Assembly: GCF_001644605.1 (NCBI RefSeq)
Contig: NZ_CP011388.1
Coordinates: 2,565,001 to 2,629,000, forward strand
Direction: 5' to 3'
Length of the DNA stretch: 64,000 bases
Source: Paenibacillus swuensis
Lineage (GTDB): Bacteria > Bacillota > Bacilli > Paenibacillales > DY6
Made by a program: the position numbers and the translations under genes. Below, one piece after another: positions 1 through 12,479 of the stretch. The stretch's first letter is position 1; every line of letters begins with the position of its first letter. The notes beneath the pieces are model-generated. The model was not told the origin of the DNA. It was given only the letters and a program-made list of their open reading frames with translations, and did not search any database.

Positions 1-246
1 GGTTATCATTCATTTGTTCAGTTTTGATGGAGTTTGTGGAGTTTGCATTGACTCTTCCATCACATAGACACTACCAAGAATTAGTTATTGATTCAGCGGT
101 TGTTCTGTGGTAAGATGTTCTTCCGCCCGTAATAAGGCGGTAAGATAAAATGCTTTTGTTCCTTGAAAACTGGATAGTGAATGAATGTGTAAACAACGCA
201 AGGATCGCAAGATCCGCTAGTAACATCTCTAATCTTTATTAGCTTA
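1..246 (+). other. 16S-23S rRNA internal spacer (partial)
   Basis: This is the spacer of an rRNA operon whose 16S gene lies just outside the window. It is AT-rich and shows no tRNA cloverleaf. A stretch around 160-185 (ccttgaaaactgg) is of the kind often found before 23S in Bacillales. That a 16S gene lies upstream is inferred from operon structure. Confidence 0.7.
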
Positions 247-3173
<2,927 letters not shown>

Positions 3174-3361
3174 AATACCTGAATTAACAGGTTAACGCGT
3201 AGTTTACATTCATTCCTATTCAGTTTTCAGGGAATAAAGCTTCAGTAGCATGCGGCAAGTCTGCTATGCTCTTGAACTTTAGATCTGCAACACTTGGCGG
3301 TGTTGTAAACCTGATTTAAGCTCATGCTATGAATTCAGTTTTGCTAAAGCAAAACGCTCAG

Positions 3362-3478
3362 TTTGGTAACAATGGCGAAGGGGAACCACGCGTACCCATC
3401 TCGAACACGACCGTTAAGCCCTTCAGCGCCGATGGTACTTGGACCGCAGGGTCCTGGAAGAGTAGGACGTTGCCAAGC
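3362..3478 (+). rRNA. 5S ribosomal RNA
   Basis: A 117-nt gene starting tttggtaac and ending gttgccaagc, so its ends pair in the usual terminal helix. The internal acccatctcgaacacg block is the conserved 5S loop region. It follows 23S by about 190 nt with no tRNA between, and is followed by a strong terminator. Confidence 0.96.
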
Positions 3479-3487
3479 AACAGAAAG

Positions 3488-3523
3488 AACCTGATTTGTC
3501 TCTAAGACAAATCAGGTTTTTTT
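3488..3523 (+). terminator. rrn operon terminator
   Basis: A perfect 13-bp stem (aacctgatttgtc and its complement, 3488-3500 and 3506-3518) closes a 5-nt loop and runs into seven T residues. It lies 10 nt after the 5S gene. Confidence 0.95.
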
Positions 3524-4132
3524 GTATCTGCACCATTAAGAATTCTCTGACGAATCGTAACAATGTGTAGGAGACCTTTTGCAGAAAGGAAAATCTCTAA
3601 CGAATCGACACGAAGTTTAGCGGGATACTTGGAGCAAGCAAAGTCGAGTAATATGCATCCTGTAAAGCAATCTAGAGTTCTTTAGAACATCATTTCGGTG
3701 TAAATTGAAGCTTAAGCAACACCAGGATTAGTTAAAAGAATTCAACACATTAATATTCATACTAAATAATAATTTACGGCTTTAAAACAAACAGAACAAA
3801 CCATCAACAACATTATCCCCAGACTTATACACATCGTACACAGCCTAAACCCCATATCTACTGCATAATTAGAATAGTTGATCACATATCCACAGGATAC
3901 TTTATCCCCAACAAATGATGTATACGAGTTATGCACAATTGAATTCTCCCATATCAGTACAGGAAGTATCCCAGAAACTCATGTTCGGACTTACTCAATA
4001 CGGATTAATTCACTGCTGCAATGACTGAGCGGAGGAGATGTCTATTTATTTGTTTAAATTCTTGTCAGAGGGGTATAAATCCGTGTAATCTTCCAACACT
4101 AACACATACAAGGTTGGTTTATTTTAAGGCTA
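3524..4132. other. Gene-free AT-rich gap before ctsR
   Basis: No credible gene is visible. The 63-codon open frame at 4021-4212 lacks a Shine-Dalgarno sequence and runs through the ctsR promoter and operator. The gap holds an imperfect 14-bp direct repeat (tctctNacgaatcg at 3544 and 3594, exactly 50 bp apart) and the DnaA-box-like cluster listed separately. Confidence 0.7.
3813..3937 (+). promoter_or_regulatory. Cluster of five DnaA-box-like 9-mers
   Basis: Five 9-mers resembling the DnaA box TTATCCACA lie within 125 bp on the same strand: TTATCCCCA (3813-3821), TTATACACA (3825-3833), ATATCCACA (3886-3894), TTATCCCCA (3902-3910) and TTATGCACA (3929-3937). The second and fifth fit the TTATNCACA consensus exactly; the others have one mismatch. 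Binding by DnaA is inferred. The cluster could titrate DnaA or regulate nearby transcription. It does not resemble oriC, since dnaA and dnaN are not adjacent. Confidence 0.5.
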
Positions 4133-4161
4133 TTGGCAAATCGGTGAATATTGTATATAAT
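4133..4161 (+). promoter_or_regulatory. SigA promoter of the ctsR operon
   Basis: TTGGCA (4133-4138) and a perfect TATAAT (4156-4161) are separated by 17 bp. The predicted transcription start near 4168 falls at the edge of the CtsR operator, so repressor and polymerase should compete. Confidence 0.85.
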
Positions 4162-4169
4162 GTTTACAA

Positions 4170-4196
4170 AGTCAAAGATAGTCAAAGTCAGTCAAT
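4170..4196 (+). promoter_or_regulatory. Triple-heptad CtsR operator
   Basis: Three direct heptads, AGTCAAA (4170-4176), AGTCAAA (4180-4186) and AGTCAAT (4190-4196), repeat every 10 bp. The CtsR box is a tandem of (A/G)GTCAAA heptads with a 3-bp spacer, so two overlapping boxes are present. Position just after the transcription start fits autorepression of ctsR-mcsA-mcsB-clpC, relieved on heat or protein stress. Confidence 0.92.
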
Positions 4197-4248
4197 GATT
4201 TTGTCCTTCTGACTTTCAGCCATTATTCTACAACTGGAGGATGAATCG

Positions 4249-4710
4249 ATGCGTAATATCTCTGATATTATTGAACAATATCTGAAGAATATTTTGCTCG
4301 AAAGTCCCGAAGGAGCTATTGAGATTCAACGTAACGAGCTTGCGGAGAAGTTTCAGTGTGTACCCTCTCAGATTAACTACGTCATCAGCACTAGGTTTAC
4401 ATTGCAGAAAGGCTATGTCGTGGAGAGTAAGCGCGGGGGCGGGGGATATATCCGGTTGCAACGCATTGAATTGCCTGCTCAGGGAGCGCTGCAACTGCAT
4501 ATTCTGCAAAGCATCGGTACCCATATTGATCAATCCGCGGCGGAAGGACTTATTTATCAGCTGAGGGAAGGCTCTCATATCAGTCCTAAAGAGGCGGGGG
4601 TGCTGACCGCGGCTGTCTCCAGGGATGTGCTTACGATTAAGCTTCCTGTAAGGGATGAGATTCGTGCGAATCTGTTAAAAGCCATGCTGATATCCCTGCT
4701 ATGTAAATGA
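4249..4710 (+). CDS. ctsR: Transcriptional repressor CtsR
   Basis: A 153-aa repressor of class III heat-shock genes. It has an N-terminal winged helix-turn-helix (roughly residues 1-75) and a C-terminal dimerisation and McsB-responsive domain. The glycine-rich wing KRGGGGYIR, the thermosensor of the family, is seen near residues 61-70. A CTGGAGG ribosome site (4234-4240) precedes the ATG. It is the first gene of the four-gene clpC operon and should repress its own operon through the heptads at 4170-4196. The length is normal. Confidence 0.97.
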   Translation: MRNISDIIEQYLKNILLESPEGAIEIQRNELAEKFQCVPSQINYVISTRFTLQKGYVVESKRGGGGYIRLQRIELPAQGALQLHILQSIGTHIDQSAAEGLIYQLREGSHISPKEAGVLTAAVSRDVLTIKLPVRDEIRANLLKAMLISLLCK

Positions 4711-4752
4711 GAGGTGCTCGCGCCAGCTCGAAAGCGACAGGAGGCTAGAAGA

Positions 4753-5271
4753 ATGATTTGCCAGGAATGCGGGAAGAGACCGGCCACATTGCATTTTACG
4801 AAGATCATTTCCGGAGAGAAGACGGAATTTCACATTTGTGAGGTATGCGCACGGGAGAAGGGTGAAATGATTCCGGGAACACCGAACGGGTTCTCGATCC
4901 ATAACCTCTTATCGGGGCTGTTAGACTTCGAACCCTCCGCTCAGAGCGCACTGGGCGCCAAACCGCAAGTTACACGCTGTGACAACTGCGGTTTAACCTA
5001 TACACAATTCGGTAAGCTCGGCCGCTTTGGCTGCAGTGAATGCTACAAGCATTTCAATGCCCGATTGGATGGATTATTCCGAAGAGTTCATGGCAATACG
5101 GTGCATGTCGGCAAGATTCCGAAGCGCTCCGGAGGACGTATTCAAGACAAGCGCGAGATCGAGAATTTAAAGCGTGAGCTTCAAAACCGGATCGAGCAAG
5201 AAGAATTTGAGAGCGCCGCGAAAATCAGAGATGAAATACGCGAGCTGGAGAAGAAGCTCTCCGGCAATTAA
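4753..5271 (+). CDS. mcsA: Zinc-binding activator McsA
   Basis: A 172-aa partner that stimulates the arginine kinase McsB. Four CxxC pairs are visible: CQEC and CEVC in the first 40 residues and CDNC and CSEC in the middle. They are expected to bind two zinc ions. The C-terminal 40 residues form a UVR-type coiled coil (EQEEFESAAKIRDEIREL). The open frame extends upstream to 4714, but the ATG at 4753 has the CAGGAGG site (4738-4744) at good spacing and begins at the conserved MICQECG. Confidence 0.95.
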   Translation: MICQECGKRPATLHFTKIISGEKTEFHICEVCAREKGEMIPGTPNGFSIHNLLSGLLDFEPSAQSALGAKPQVTRCDNCGLTYTQFGKLGRFGCSECYKHFNARLDGLFRRVHGNTVHVGKIPKRSGGRIQDKREIENLKRELQNRIEQEEFESAAKIRDEIRELEKKLSGN

Positions 5272-5359
5272 TTCGCCGGGCTTTCCACGATACGCAGAAT
5301 GAATACAGCCACTTTCGAAGCCAACCCGCTAAGGAAGCGGGGCTTAGGAGGGATTTTCG

Positions 5360-6421
5360 ATGGAACACCGAAGTTATACGGATAACGCTTTAAGCGAGTG
5401 GATGAAGGGTCATGGTCCGGATTCGGAAATAGTCATTTCCAGCCGGGTGCGTATTGCCCGTAACCTGCAGACGCAGCCCTTTCCGATGTTGGCCACGAAT
5501 CAACAGTCGGAAGAAGTGTTGAATCAGATCACAAGCGCTTTACAGAATGAAGAGTTAAACACCATATCCAATTTCGACTTTATTCCTTTAACGGAGTTAT
5601 CGGAGCTGGATAAGAGAGTGCTTGTGGAGAAACATTTGATTTCGCCGAACCTAGCGAATGAATCCCGGAACGGAGCCGTCATCTTAAGTGAGAACGAATC
5701 TGTGAGCATTATGGTGAATGAGGAGGATCATCTGCGCATTCAATGTCTTTGTCCCGGCTTTCAAATTAAAGAAGCATGGGATCTGGCCAGCCAGATCGAT
5801 GATATATTCGAGTCGCAACTGGAATACGCTTTTGATGAGAATCGCGGTTACCTTACAAGCTGTCCGACGAATGTCGGCACGGGGATCCGGGCGTCCGTTA
5901 TGATGCATTTGCCGGCGCTGGTGCTGACACAGCAGATTAACCGTATTTTGTCCGCGATTACGCAGGTAGGTTTGGCAGTTAGAGGACTTTACGGCGAAGG
6001 CAGCGAAGCATTAGGCAATCTGTTTCAAATTTCCAACCAAATTACTTTAGGGCAATCTGAAGATGAAATTATAGATAACTTGTACAGCGTAGCCCGCCAA
6101 ATCATTGAACATGAGAAAGCGGCACGCGAGAAATTGCTTATAGAGTCGAAGCCCCGGATCATCGACCGCGTCATGCGTTCCTACGGCATTTTGTCCCATG
6201 CGGGTATTATGGATTCCAAGGAAGCGGCACAGCGTTTATCAGATGTTCGTCTCGGTATTGACCTCGGAATCATCCATCAAGTGTCTACGCATATCATGAA
6301 TGAATTGATGGTTATGGCGCAGCCCGGTTTCCTGCAGAAGCAGTCCGGGGAGAAACTTTCCGCCGAAGACCGGGATATACGCAGAGCCGAATTGATTCGG
6401 GAGCGACTTTCTATCATATAA
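5360..6421 (+). CDS. mcsB: Protein arginine kinase McsB
   Basis: A 353-aa kinase of the guanidino-kinase fold that phosphorylates arginines on CtsR and on aggregated proteins, marking the latter for ClpCP. The nucleotide-binding SSRVRIARNL segment lies near residue 28, the NEEDHLRIQ catalytic segment near 120 and the SCPTNVGTG loop with its cysteine near 167. The C-terminal RDIRRA (338-343) matches the allosteric phospho-arginine pocket. AGGAGGG (5346-5352) lies 7 nt before the ATG. Confidence 0.97.
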   Translation: MEHRSYTDNALSEWMKGHGPDSEIVISSRVRIARNLQTQPFPMLATNQQSEEVLNQITSALQNEELNTISNFDFIPLTELSELDKRVLVEKHLISPNLANESRNGAVILSENESVSIMVNEEDHLRIQCLCPGFQIKEAWDLASQIDDIFESQLEYAFDENRGYLTSCPTNVGTGIRASVMMHLPALVLTQQINRILSAITQVGLAVRGLYGEGSEALGNLFQISNQITLGQSEDEIIDNLYSVARQIIEHEKAAREKLLIESKPRIIDRVMRSYGILSHAGIMDSKEAAQRLSDVRLGIDLGIIHQVSTHIMNELMVMAQPGFLQKQSGEKLSAEDRDIRRAELIRERLSII

Positions 6422-6454
6422 TTGCATACCTATAATCCATGGAGGTGTATTTTA

Positions 6455-8899
6455 ATGATGTTTGGCAGATTTACGGAACGTGCGCAAAAGGTGCTGGCGT
6501 TAGCTCAAGAAGAAGCTGTTCGCCTGGGACATAACAATATCGGAACAGAGCATATTCTGCTCGGCTTGATTCGTGAAGGGGAAGGCATTGCTGCTAAAGC
6601 TTTAATTGCGCTGGGATTAGGGCTGGAGAAAATTCAGGATGAAGTTGAATCCTTGATCGGCAGAGGCCAGGAGCAACCTAGCAATATCGCATATACGCCA
6701 AGAGCCAAGAAAGTAATCGAGCTTTCGATGGATGAGGCTCGCAAATTGGGTCATACGTATGTAGGCACAGAGCATATTCTGCTGGGTCTGATCCGCGAAG
6801 GAGAAGGCGTTGCGGCTCGGGTACTTAATAACCTGGGGGTTTCCCTGAACAAAGCCCGTCAGCAAGTATTGCAGTTGCTGGGCAGCAGTGAAGCGGTATC
6901 CTCTTCTCACGGCAACCCTGTGAATGTAAATACGCCGACGCTGGACGGTTTGGCTCGAGATCTTACCGTTTCCGCGAAGGAAGGCAACCTCGATCCGGTC
7001 ATCGGACGCGCCAAAGAAATTGAACGCGTCATTCAAGTGCTCAGCCGCCGGACCAAGAATAATCCGGTGCTGATCGGCGAACCGGGTGTTGGTAAGACCG
7101 CGATCGCTGAAGGATTGGCACAGCGCATAATCAATAACGAAATTCCGGAAACCTTGCGTGACAAGCGCGTGATGACGCTGGATATGGGTTCCGTCGTAGC
7201 CGGTACTAAATACAGAGGCGAGTTTGAGGACCGTCTGAAGAAAATTATGGACGAAATTCGTCAAGCCGGAAACATCATACTCTTTATTGATGAGCTGCAC
7301 ACCTTGATCGGTGCCGGCGGCGCGGAAGGCGCAATCGATGCATCCAATATTCTGAAGCCGGCGTTGGCTCGGGGCGAATTGCAGTGCATCGGGGCGACCA
7401 CGCTGGATGAATACCGCAAGTATATTGAGAAAGACGCCGCACTGGAGCGCCGCTTCCAACCGATTACGGTCGATCAGCCGTCTCCTGAAGAAGCGATACA
7501 AATTCTGTATGGCTTGAGAGACCGCTACGAAGCCCATCACCGTGTTAAAATTACGGATGAGGCCATTGAGCAAGCCGTGAAGCTGTCGGATCGTTACATC
7601 CCGGATCGTTTCCTGCCGGATAAAGCCATTGACTTAATCGATGAAGCAGGTTCCAAAGTAAGGCTGCATTCTTATACGATCCCGCCGAATTTGAAGCAAA
7701 TGGAAAGCCGTCTGGAAGACATCCGTAAGGAGAAAGACGCGGCTGTTCAATCGCAGGAGTTTGAGAAAGCGGCATCGCTTCGCGATACGGAACAGAAGAT
7801 GCGCGAAGAGCTGGATACGACGAAGAACGAATGGAAAGAGAAGCAAGGCCGCACGGATTCGGAAGTAACTCCTGAAGATATCGCGCAAGTGGTGGCCAGC
7901 TGGACAGGAATTCCGGTATCCAAGCTGAAGGAAGAAGAGACGGAGCGTCTGCTGAACATGGAAGCGATTCTTCATGACCGTGTCATCGGGCAGGAAGAAG
8001 CCGTGAAAGCCGTTTCCCGAGCGCTTCGCCGCGCGCGCGCAGGCTTGAAGGATCCGAAGCGTCCGATGGGCTCCTTCATATTCCTGGGTCCTACGGGAGT
8101 AGGGAAGACGGAGCTTGCCCGGGCATTGGCGGAAGCCATGTTCGGCGACGAGAATGCCGTCATCCGCATCGATATGTCCGAGTACATGGAGAAGCACTCC
8201 ACTTCCCGTCTAGTAGGCGCGCCTCCGGGATACGTAGGTTATGATGAAGGCGGTCAATTGACCGAGAAAGTTCGTCGCAAGCCGTATTCCGTAGTGTTAC
8301 TTGATGAAATCGAAAAAGCGCATCCGGAAGTGTTCAATATTCTTCTGCAGGTGCTCGAAGATGGACGTCTGACCGACTCCAAAGGACGCACCGTCGATTT
8401 CCGCAACACATTAATCATCATGACGTCCAATGTCGGCGCCGAAATGATTAAGCGTAATTCTACACTGGGCTTTACAGCTGCTGTGGATGCGGGTAAAGAC
8501 TACTCGAACATGAAGGATAAAGTTATGGGCGAGCTGAAGAAAAGCTTCCGTCCCGAGTTCCTGAACCGAATCGACGAAATTATCGTGTTCCATTCCCTGG
8601 ATGAAACGCATATTTCCAAGATCGTATCGCTGATGTCCGATGATCTTCGCAAACGTCTGAAAGAGCAGGAAGTGGACTTCACGTTAACTCCGGCTGCGCT
8701 GGCGTTCCTGGCGAAGGAGGGCTTCGATCCCGCATTCGGGGCGAGACCGCTCCGTCGAGCGATTCAGAAGCACATCGAGGACCGACTGTCCGAAGAGTTA
8801 TTGATGGGCAAAATTTCCAAAGGCGATAACCTCATCATTGACGAAGAGAATGGAGCATTAACCGTTCATCCCAATGAGGCGGAAACCGTAAATAAATAA
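6455..8899 (+). CDS. clpC: AAA+ ATPase ClpC
   Basis: An 814-aa unfoldase that feeds substrates to ClpP, including phospho-arginine-tagged proteins. Two N-terminal Clp repeats, each with [15 protein letters not shown], are followed by the first ATPase domain (GEPGVGKT), a UVR-like coiled-coil middle domain ([16 protein letters not shown]) that binds adaptors such as MecA or McsB, and the second ATPase domain (GPTGVGKTE). The frame opens upstream at a TTG (6422), but GGAGGTG at 6441-6447 and the family start [11 protein letters not shown] favour 6455. It is the last gene of the ctsR operon. Confidence 0.98.
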   Translation: MMFGRFTERAQKVLALAQEEAVRLGHNNIGTEHILLGLIREGEGIAAKALIALGLGLEKIQDEVESLIGRGQEQPSNIAYTPRAKKVIELSMDEARKLGHTYVGTEHILLGLIREGEGVAARVLNNLGVSLNKARQQVLQLLGSSEAVSSSHGNPVNVNTPTLDGLARDLTVSAKEGNLDPVIGRAKEIERVIQVLSRRTKNNPVLIGEPGVGKTAIAEGLAQRIINNEIPETLRDKRVMTLDMGSVVAGTKYRGEFEDRLKKIMDEIRQAGNIILFIDELHTLIGAGGAEGAIDASNILKPALARGELQCIGATTLDEYRKYIEKDAALERRFQPITVDQPSPEEAIQILYGLRDRYEAHHRVKITDEAIEQAVKLSDRYIPDRFLPDKAIDLIDEAGSKVRLHSYTIPPNLKQMESRLEDIRKEKDAAVQSQEFEKAASLRDTEQKMREELDTTKNEWKEKQGRTDSEVTPEDIAQVVASWTGIPVSKLKEEETERLLNMEAILHDRVIGQEEAVKAVSRALRRARAGLKDPKRPMGSFIFLGPTGVGKTELARALAEAMFGDENAVIRIDMSEYMEKHSTSRLVGAPPGYVGYDEGGQLTEKVRRKPYSVVLLDEIEKAHPEVFNILLQVLEDGRLTDSKGRTVDFRNTLIIMTSNVGAEMIKRNSTLGFTAAVDAGKDYSNMKDKVMGELKKSFRPEFLNRIDEIIVFHSLDETHISKIVSLMSDDLRKRLKEQEVDFTLTPAALAFLAKEGFDPAFGARPLRRAIQKHIEDRLSEELLMGKISKGDNLIIDEENGALTVHPNEAETVNK

Positions 8900-8914
8900 A
8901 GCACGCACAAGAAG

Positions 8915-8960
8915 CGCTTGGCTGCTCTTTCCAATGGGAGAGGGGGGTCGGGCGTTTTTT
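8915..8960 (+). terminator. ctsR-clpC operon terminator
   Basis: A long stem with several G-U pairs (left arm from 8915, right arm ending 8954) with a small CAAT loop runs into six T residues at 8955-8960. It starts 15 nt after the clpC stop. Confidence 0.75.
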
Positions 8961-9061
8961 GTTCCTTTAAGGAGCGATTCTGATTCTTTTGGTGCAAAGG
9001 CTTTCCACGCTTCCTGCAAAATGGTAAACTTTAATTATGCTTTGGATATAAGGAGTACTTA

Positions 9062-10429
9062 ATGGCAAAAGTAAAAACCAAGTTCCTCTGTTCGGAATGC
9101 GGCTACGAATCTCCCAAATGGTTGGGCAAATGTCCGGGGTGTCAAGCCTGGAATTCCATGGTGGAAGAAACGGAATCCGTAGTGAAGACACAAGGGATGA
9201 AATCATCGTTAATTTTTACGAAAGATAAACCAGTTTCGATCATAGATATTAAGAGCAGTCAGGAACCGCGCGTACTCACCAATATCGGAGAGCTGAACCG
9301 CGTTCTCGGCGGAGGCTTCGTGCCGGGCTCTCTGATTCTTGTCGGTGGCGATCCCGGGATCGGGAAATCCACCCTGCTTTTGCAGACATCGCATGCCCTC
9401 GCTGTGAAAGGACTGAAGGTACTTTACATATCGGGTGAGGAGTCTGTGAGCCAGACCCGCTTGAGAGCGGACCGCCTCAATGCATTGTCGTCTAACCTGT
9501 TCGTGCTCTGCGAGACGAATCTGGAGCAGATTGAAGAAGCGATCGAACAAGTAAAGCCCGACTTTCTGGTTATTGACTCGATTCAGACCGTATACCAACC
9601 CTCCGTTACCTCCGCGCCGGGCAGTGTAGCCCAGGTTCGGGAGTGTACAGGACATTTTATGCGTATTTCCAAGGGTAAAGGCATTGCAACCGTTCTGGTA
9701 GGTCATGTCACCAAGGAAGGCGCGATTGCCGGTCCTCGGATGCTGGAGCATATGGTGGACTGCGTGCTTTATTTTGAAGGGGAGCGGCATCATACGTACC
9801 GTTTGCTTCGCGCGGTTAAGAACCGTTTCGGGTCCACGAATGAGATCGGTATATTTGAGATGAAGGAAGCGGGATTAACCGAGGTGACGAATCCGTCGGA
9901 GCTGTTCTTGTCCGAGCGTCCGCTCGGTGTCGCCGGTTCCACGGTCGTTGCCAGTATGGAAGGGACCCGCCCTGTGCTCGTAGAGTTGCAGGCGCTGGTT
10001 AGTCCGACCAACTTTCCGACGCCCAGACGCATGTCCGCAGGTATTGATCATAATCGTCTGGCTTTAATCATAGCGGTATTGGAGAAACGCAACGGCATGT
10101 TCTTGCAGAATCAGGACGTGTATCTGAACGTGGCCGGCGGCGTGAAATTGGATGAACCTGCTGTGGATTTGGCGGCAGCCGTGTGTATTGCTTCTTCCTT
10201 AAAGGATCAACCGACCCGACCTTTCGACGTGGTGTTCGGTGAAATAGGCTTAACCGGTGAAGTCCGGGCGGTCTCCAGAATAGAGCATCGGGTAAAGGAA
10301 GCGGAAAAATTAGGATTCAAGCGAGTCATTGTACCGGAAAAGAGTTTAAAAGGTTGGAAACATCCCACCACTATTCAAATTATCGGAGTTAATACAGTAA
10401 AGGAAGCACTAGCGGCGGCGTTAGGTTAG
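9062..10429 (+). CDS. radA: DNA recombination and repair protein RadA (Sms)
   Basis: A 455-aa RecA-like helicase that extends D-loops during recombination and repair. It has an N-terminal four-cysteine zinc finger (CSEC and CPGC within residues 10-30), the Walker A motif [10 protein letters not shown] near 97, the RadA-specific KNRFGSTNE motif near 255 and a C-terminal Lon-like domain. TAAGGAG (9049-9055) precedes the ATG. It sits 14 nt ahead of disA; the pairing is conserved and RadA can modulate DisA in B. subtilis. Confidence 0.97.
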   Translation: MAKVKTKFLCSECGYESPKWLGKCPGCQAWNSMVEETESVVKTQGMKSSLIFTKDKPVSIIDIKSSQEPRVLTNIGELNRVLGGGFVPGSLILVGGDPGIGKSTLLLQTSHALAVKGLKVLYISGEESVSQTRLRADRLNALSSNLFVLCETNLEQIEEAIEQVKPDFLVIDSIQTVYQPSVTSAPGSVAQVRECTGHFMRISKGKGIATVLVGHVTKEGAIAGPRMLEHMVDCVLYFEGERHHTYRLLRAVKNRFGSTNEIGIFEMKEAGLTEVTNPSELFLSERPLGVAGSTVVASMEGTRPVLVELQALVSPTNFPTPRRMSAGIDHNRLALIIAVLEKRNGMFLQNQDVYLNVAGGVKLDEPAVDLAAAVCIASSLKDQPTRPFDVVFGEIGLTGEVRAVSRIEHRVKEAEKLGFKRVIVPEKSLKGWKHPTTIQIIGVNTVKEALAAALG

Positions 10430-10442
10430 GGGGCCAACAGGG

Positions 10443-11528
10443 ATGAAAGAGAAGGAAGACACGCATAGAGATTTAGTTATGAGTCAATTGTTACAACTGG
10501 TAGCGCCCGGAACAGCATTCCGCGACGGTCTGGAGAATGTATTGCGGGCCAAGACCGGCGCGTTAATCGTAGTGGGTTATAGCCCTGAAGTTCAGGAAAT
10601 CGTGGACGGCGGATTCTCTATCAACTGCGATTTTTCACCGAACTATCTATATGAGCTAGCGAAGATGGACGGCGCCATTATTCTCAGTGAAGATATTAAA
10701 CGCATTCTGTACGCCAACACACAGTTAATTCCCGATTCCTCCATTTCCTCCATAGAAACGGGGATTCGTCATCGTACCGCGGAGCGGGTAGCGAAGCAAA
10801 CCGGGAAACTGGTTGTATCCATTTCACAGAGACGGAATGTTATCACGCTGTATCAAGGCAATTTGAGATACTCCCTGAAGGATATCGGGGTGATCTTGAC
10901 CAAGGCTAACCAAGCCATCCAAACCCTGGATAAATATAAAGCCGTACTTAATCAAGGGTTAACAAACTTAACCGCAGGTGAATTTGAAGAACTGGTTACC
11001 CTGCACGAAGTGGCTAATGTGGTACAGCGTGTTGAGATGGTGCTTCGAATTAAGGCCGAGATCAAGCGTTATATCAATGAATTAGGAAATGAAGGCCGTC
11101 TGATTACGATGCAAATGGAAGAACTGGTCGCCAACATTGAAGAAGATGCCGTGTTGCTTCTGAAAGATTATGCGCGTGACCGCAGTGATGAAAAAATTAA
11201 AGAGATTCAGGCGGGTCTGAAGAGGTTGACGGCGGATGAGTTACTTGAATCACACATGATTATCCGATTGTTAGGGTATGCCTATGCCAACAATATTCTT
11301 GAGGAGCCGATCGCGCCTAGGGGATATCGGATGTTAAGCAAAATTCCTCGTTTGCCGACCGTCATCATTAACAACCTTGTCGAGCGTTTTGGCATTTTGC
11401 CTCATATTCTCATGGCCACGATTGAAGAATTAGATGAAGTGGATGGAATCGGTGAAGTGCGCGCGCGAACCATTAAAGAAGGACTGAAGCGAATTCAGGA
11501 ACAAGCTTTCATTGACAGGCATATCTGA
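10443..11528 (+). CDS. disA: DNA integrity scanning diadenylate cyclase DisA
   Basis: A 361-aa enzyme making cyclic di-AMP from two ATP and pausing at branched DNA. The DAC domain shows the DGA motif ([11 protein letters not shown], near residue 78) and the RHRTAE motif near 110. A helical linker is followed by a C-terminal helix-hairpin-helix DNA-binding domain ([15 protein letters not shown]). It is probably cotranscribed with radA. In spore formers it links DNA damage to sporulation timing. Confidence 0.97.
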   Translation: MKEKEDTHRDLVMSQLLQLVAPGTAFRDGLENVLRAKTGALIVVGYSPEVQEIVDGGFSINCDFSPNYLYELAKMDGAIILSEDIKRILYANTQLIPDSSISSIETGIRHRTAERVAKQTGKLVVSISQRRNVITLYQGNLRYSLKDIGVILTKANQAIQTLDKYKAVLNQGLTNLTAGEFEELVTLHEVANVVQRVEMVLRIKAEIKRYINELGNEGRLITMQMEELVANIEEDAVLLLKDYARDRSDEKIKEIQAGLKRLTADELLESHMIIRLLGYAYANNILEEPIAPRGYRMLSKIPRLPTVIINNLVERFGILPHILMATIEELDEVDGIGEVRARTIKEGLKRIQEQAFIDRHI

Positions 11529-11647
11529 TATACCCTACAATCAAGGAATGACCAATTATTGCTACAACCGTGTCATATTTCCTCTATGCTCACTCCCTGT
11601 CATGACAGGCATCTGATTAGGGCATAGTAAAATCGAGGTGAAACCTT

Positions 11648-12379
11648 ATGATAACGAAATCTCTGCCCAGTATCTTTACCATAGGCAATCTGTTTCTGGG
11701 GATCGTCTCCATTATTCTGGTGTTTAACGGTAATGCGCCATTAGCCGCGGTCATGGTCATCATTGCGATGCTCCTGGACGGGGTTGACGGAAGGGTAGCG
11801 CGAGCGCTGAACGTTCAGAGCGAATTCGGTAAAGAGCTGGACTCCCTGTCTGACGTAATTTCATTCGGCGTTGCTCCCGCATTCATCATATATGTGGTTG
11901 CCTTTCAGGAGCTTGCTCCGGCTGCGGGATGGATCGTGACTGCCTTGTTCCCGATATGCGGAGCGCTGCGTCTGGCCCGGTTCAACGTAATCTCGGGAAC
12001 GCCGGGATACTTTATCGGTTTACCGATACCTGCCGCTGGCGGTGTGCTTTGTACGATGGCACTCTTTCAAGAAAATATCCATAACATCGCACTATTGCTT
12101 GCAACCATCGTATTGTCATTGCTGATGGTCAGTAATGTGAAATATCCTAACTTCAAGAAGGTAGGCATTCCGAAAGCGGCGATATGGGTTGTACCGATTA
12201 TAGTCATCATTGCGATCGTCATTGCCTTGAATGCTTCACCCGATACGCTTTCCAAGCTTATCTTCGTACCTCTATTGATTTACGCCCTCTATGGGCTAAA
12301 AAAAAACGTTGACACGCTGTTTCGGCGCCGCCGCAAACAGCAAAGTGAAGATGTCGACGCGGTAGAACAGCAGCTCTAA
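11648..12379 (+). CDS. pssA: CDP-diacylglycerol-serine O-phosphatidyltransferase
   Basis: A 243-aa membrane enzyme making phosphatidylserine from CDP-diacylglycerol and serine, the precursor of phosphatidylethanolamine. The CDP-alcohol transferase signature DGxxxR then G...D...D is visible at LLDGVDGRVARAL to EFGKELDSLSDV (residues about 46-76). Six to eight hydrophobic segments follow. It is longer than the roughly 180-aa B. subtilis enzyme, ending in a charged tail with RRRRKQQ. GAGGTG precedes the ATG. It has its own terminator. Confidence 0.93.
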   Translation: MITKSLPSIFTIGNLFLGIVSIILVFNGNAPLAAVMVIIAMLLDGVDGRVARALNVQSEFGKELDSLSDVISFGVAPAFIIYVVAFQELAPAAGWIVTALFPICGALRLARFNVISGTPGYFIGLPIPAAGGVLCTMALFQENIHNIALLLATIVLSLLMVSNVKYPNFKKVGIPKAAIWVVPIIVIIAIVIALNASPDTLSKLIFVPLLIYALYGLKKNVDTLFRRRRKQQSEDVDAVEQQL

Positions 12380-12415
12380 CAACTTCATAAAAATTTCGGG
12401 AATTTATCCCATAAT

Positions 12416-12463
12416 AAAAAGCATTTATTTATCGCCAAGAGCGACAAATGAATGCTTTTTTTC
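12416..12463. terminator. Bidirectional terminator between pssA and the convergent gene
   Basis: Arms aaaaagcatttattt (from 12416) and aaatgaatgcttttttt (to 12463) form an imperfect hairpin with A residues on one side and T residues on the other. It can serve pssA on + and the convergent gene on -. Confidence 0.8.
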
Positions 12464-12479
12464 ATTTTGATTCAATTGA

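Noticed and set aside
3174-3361. tRNA genes between 23S and 5S or after 5S
   Set aside because: No cloverleaf or CCA-ended acceptor stem could be found in these gaps.
4021-4212. 63-codon open frame upstream of ctsR
   Set aside because: No ribosome site, no family resemblance, and it runs through the ctsR promoter and the CtsR operator.
6617-7573. 318-codon antisense frame in clpC and other long antisense frames in rpoB, rpoC and fusA
   Set aside because: They are opposite highly conserved genes, have no ribosome sites and no recognisable protein features.
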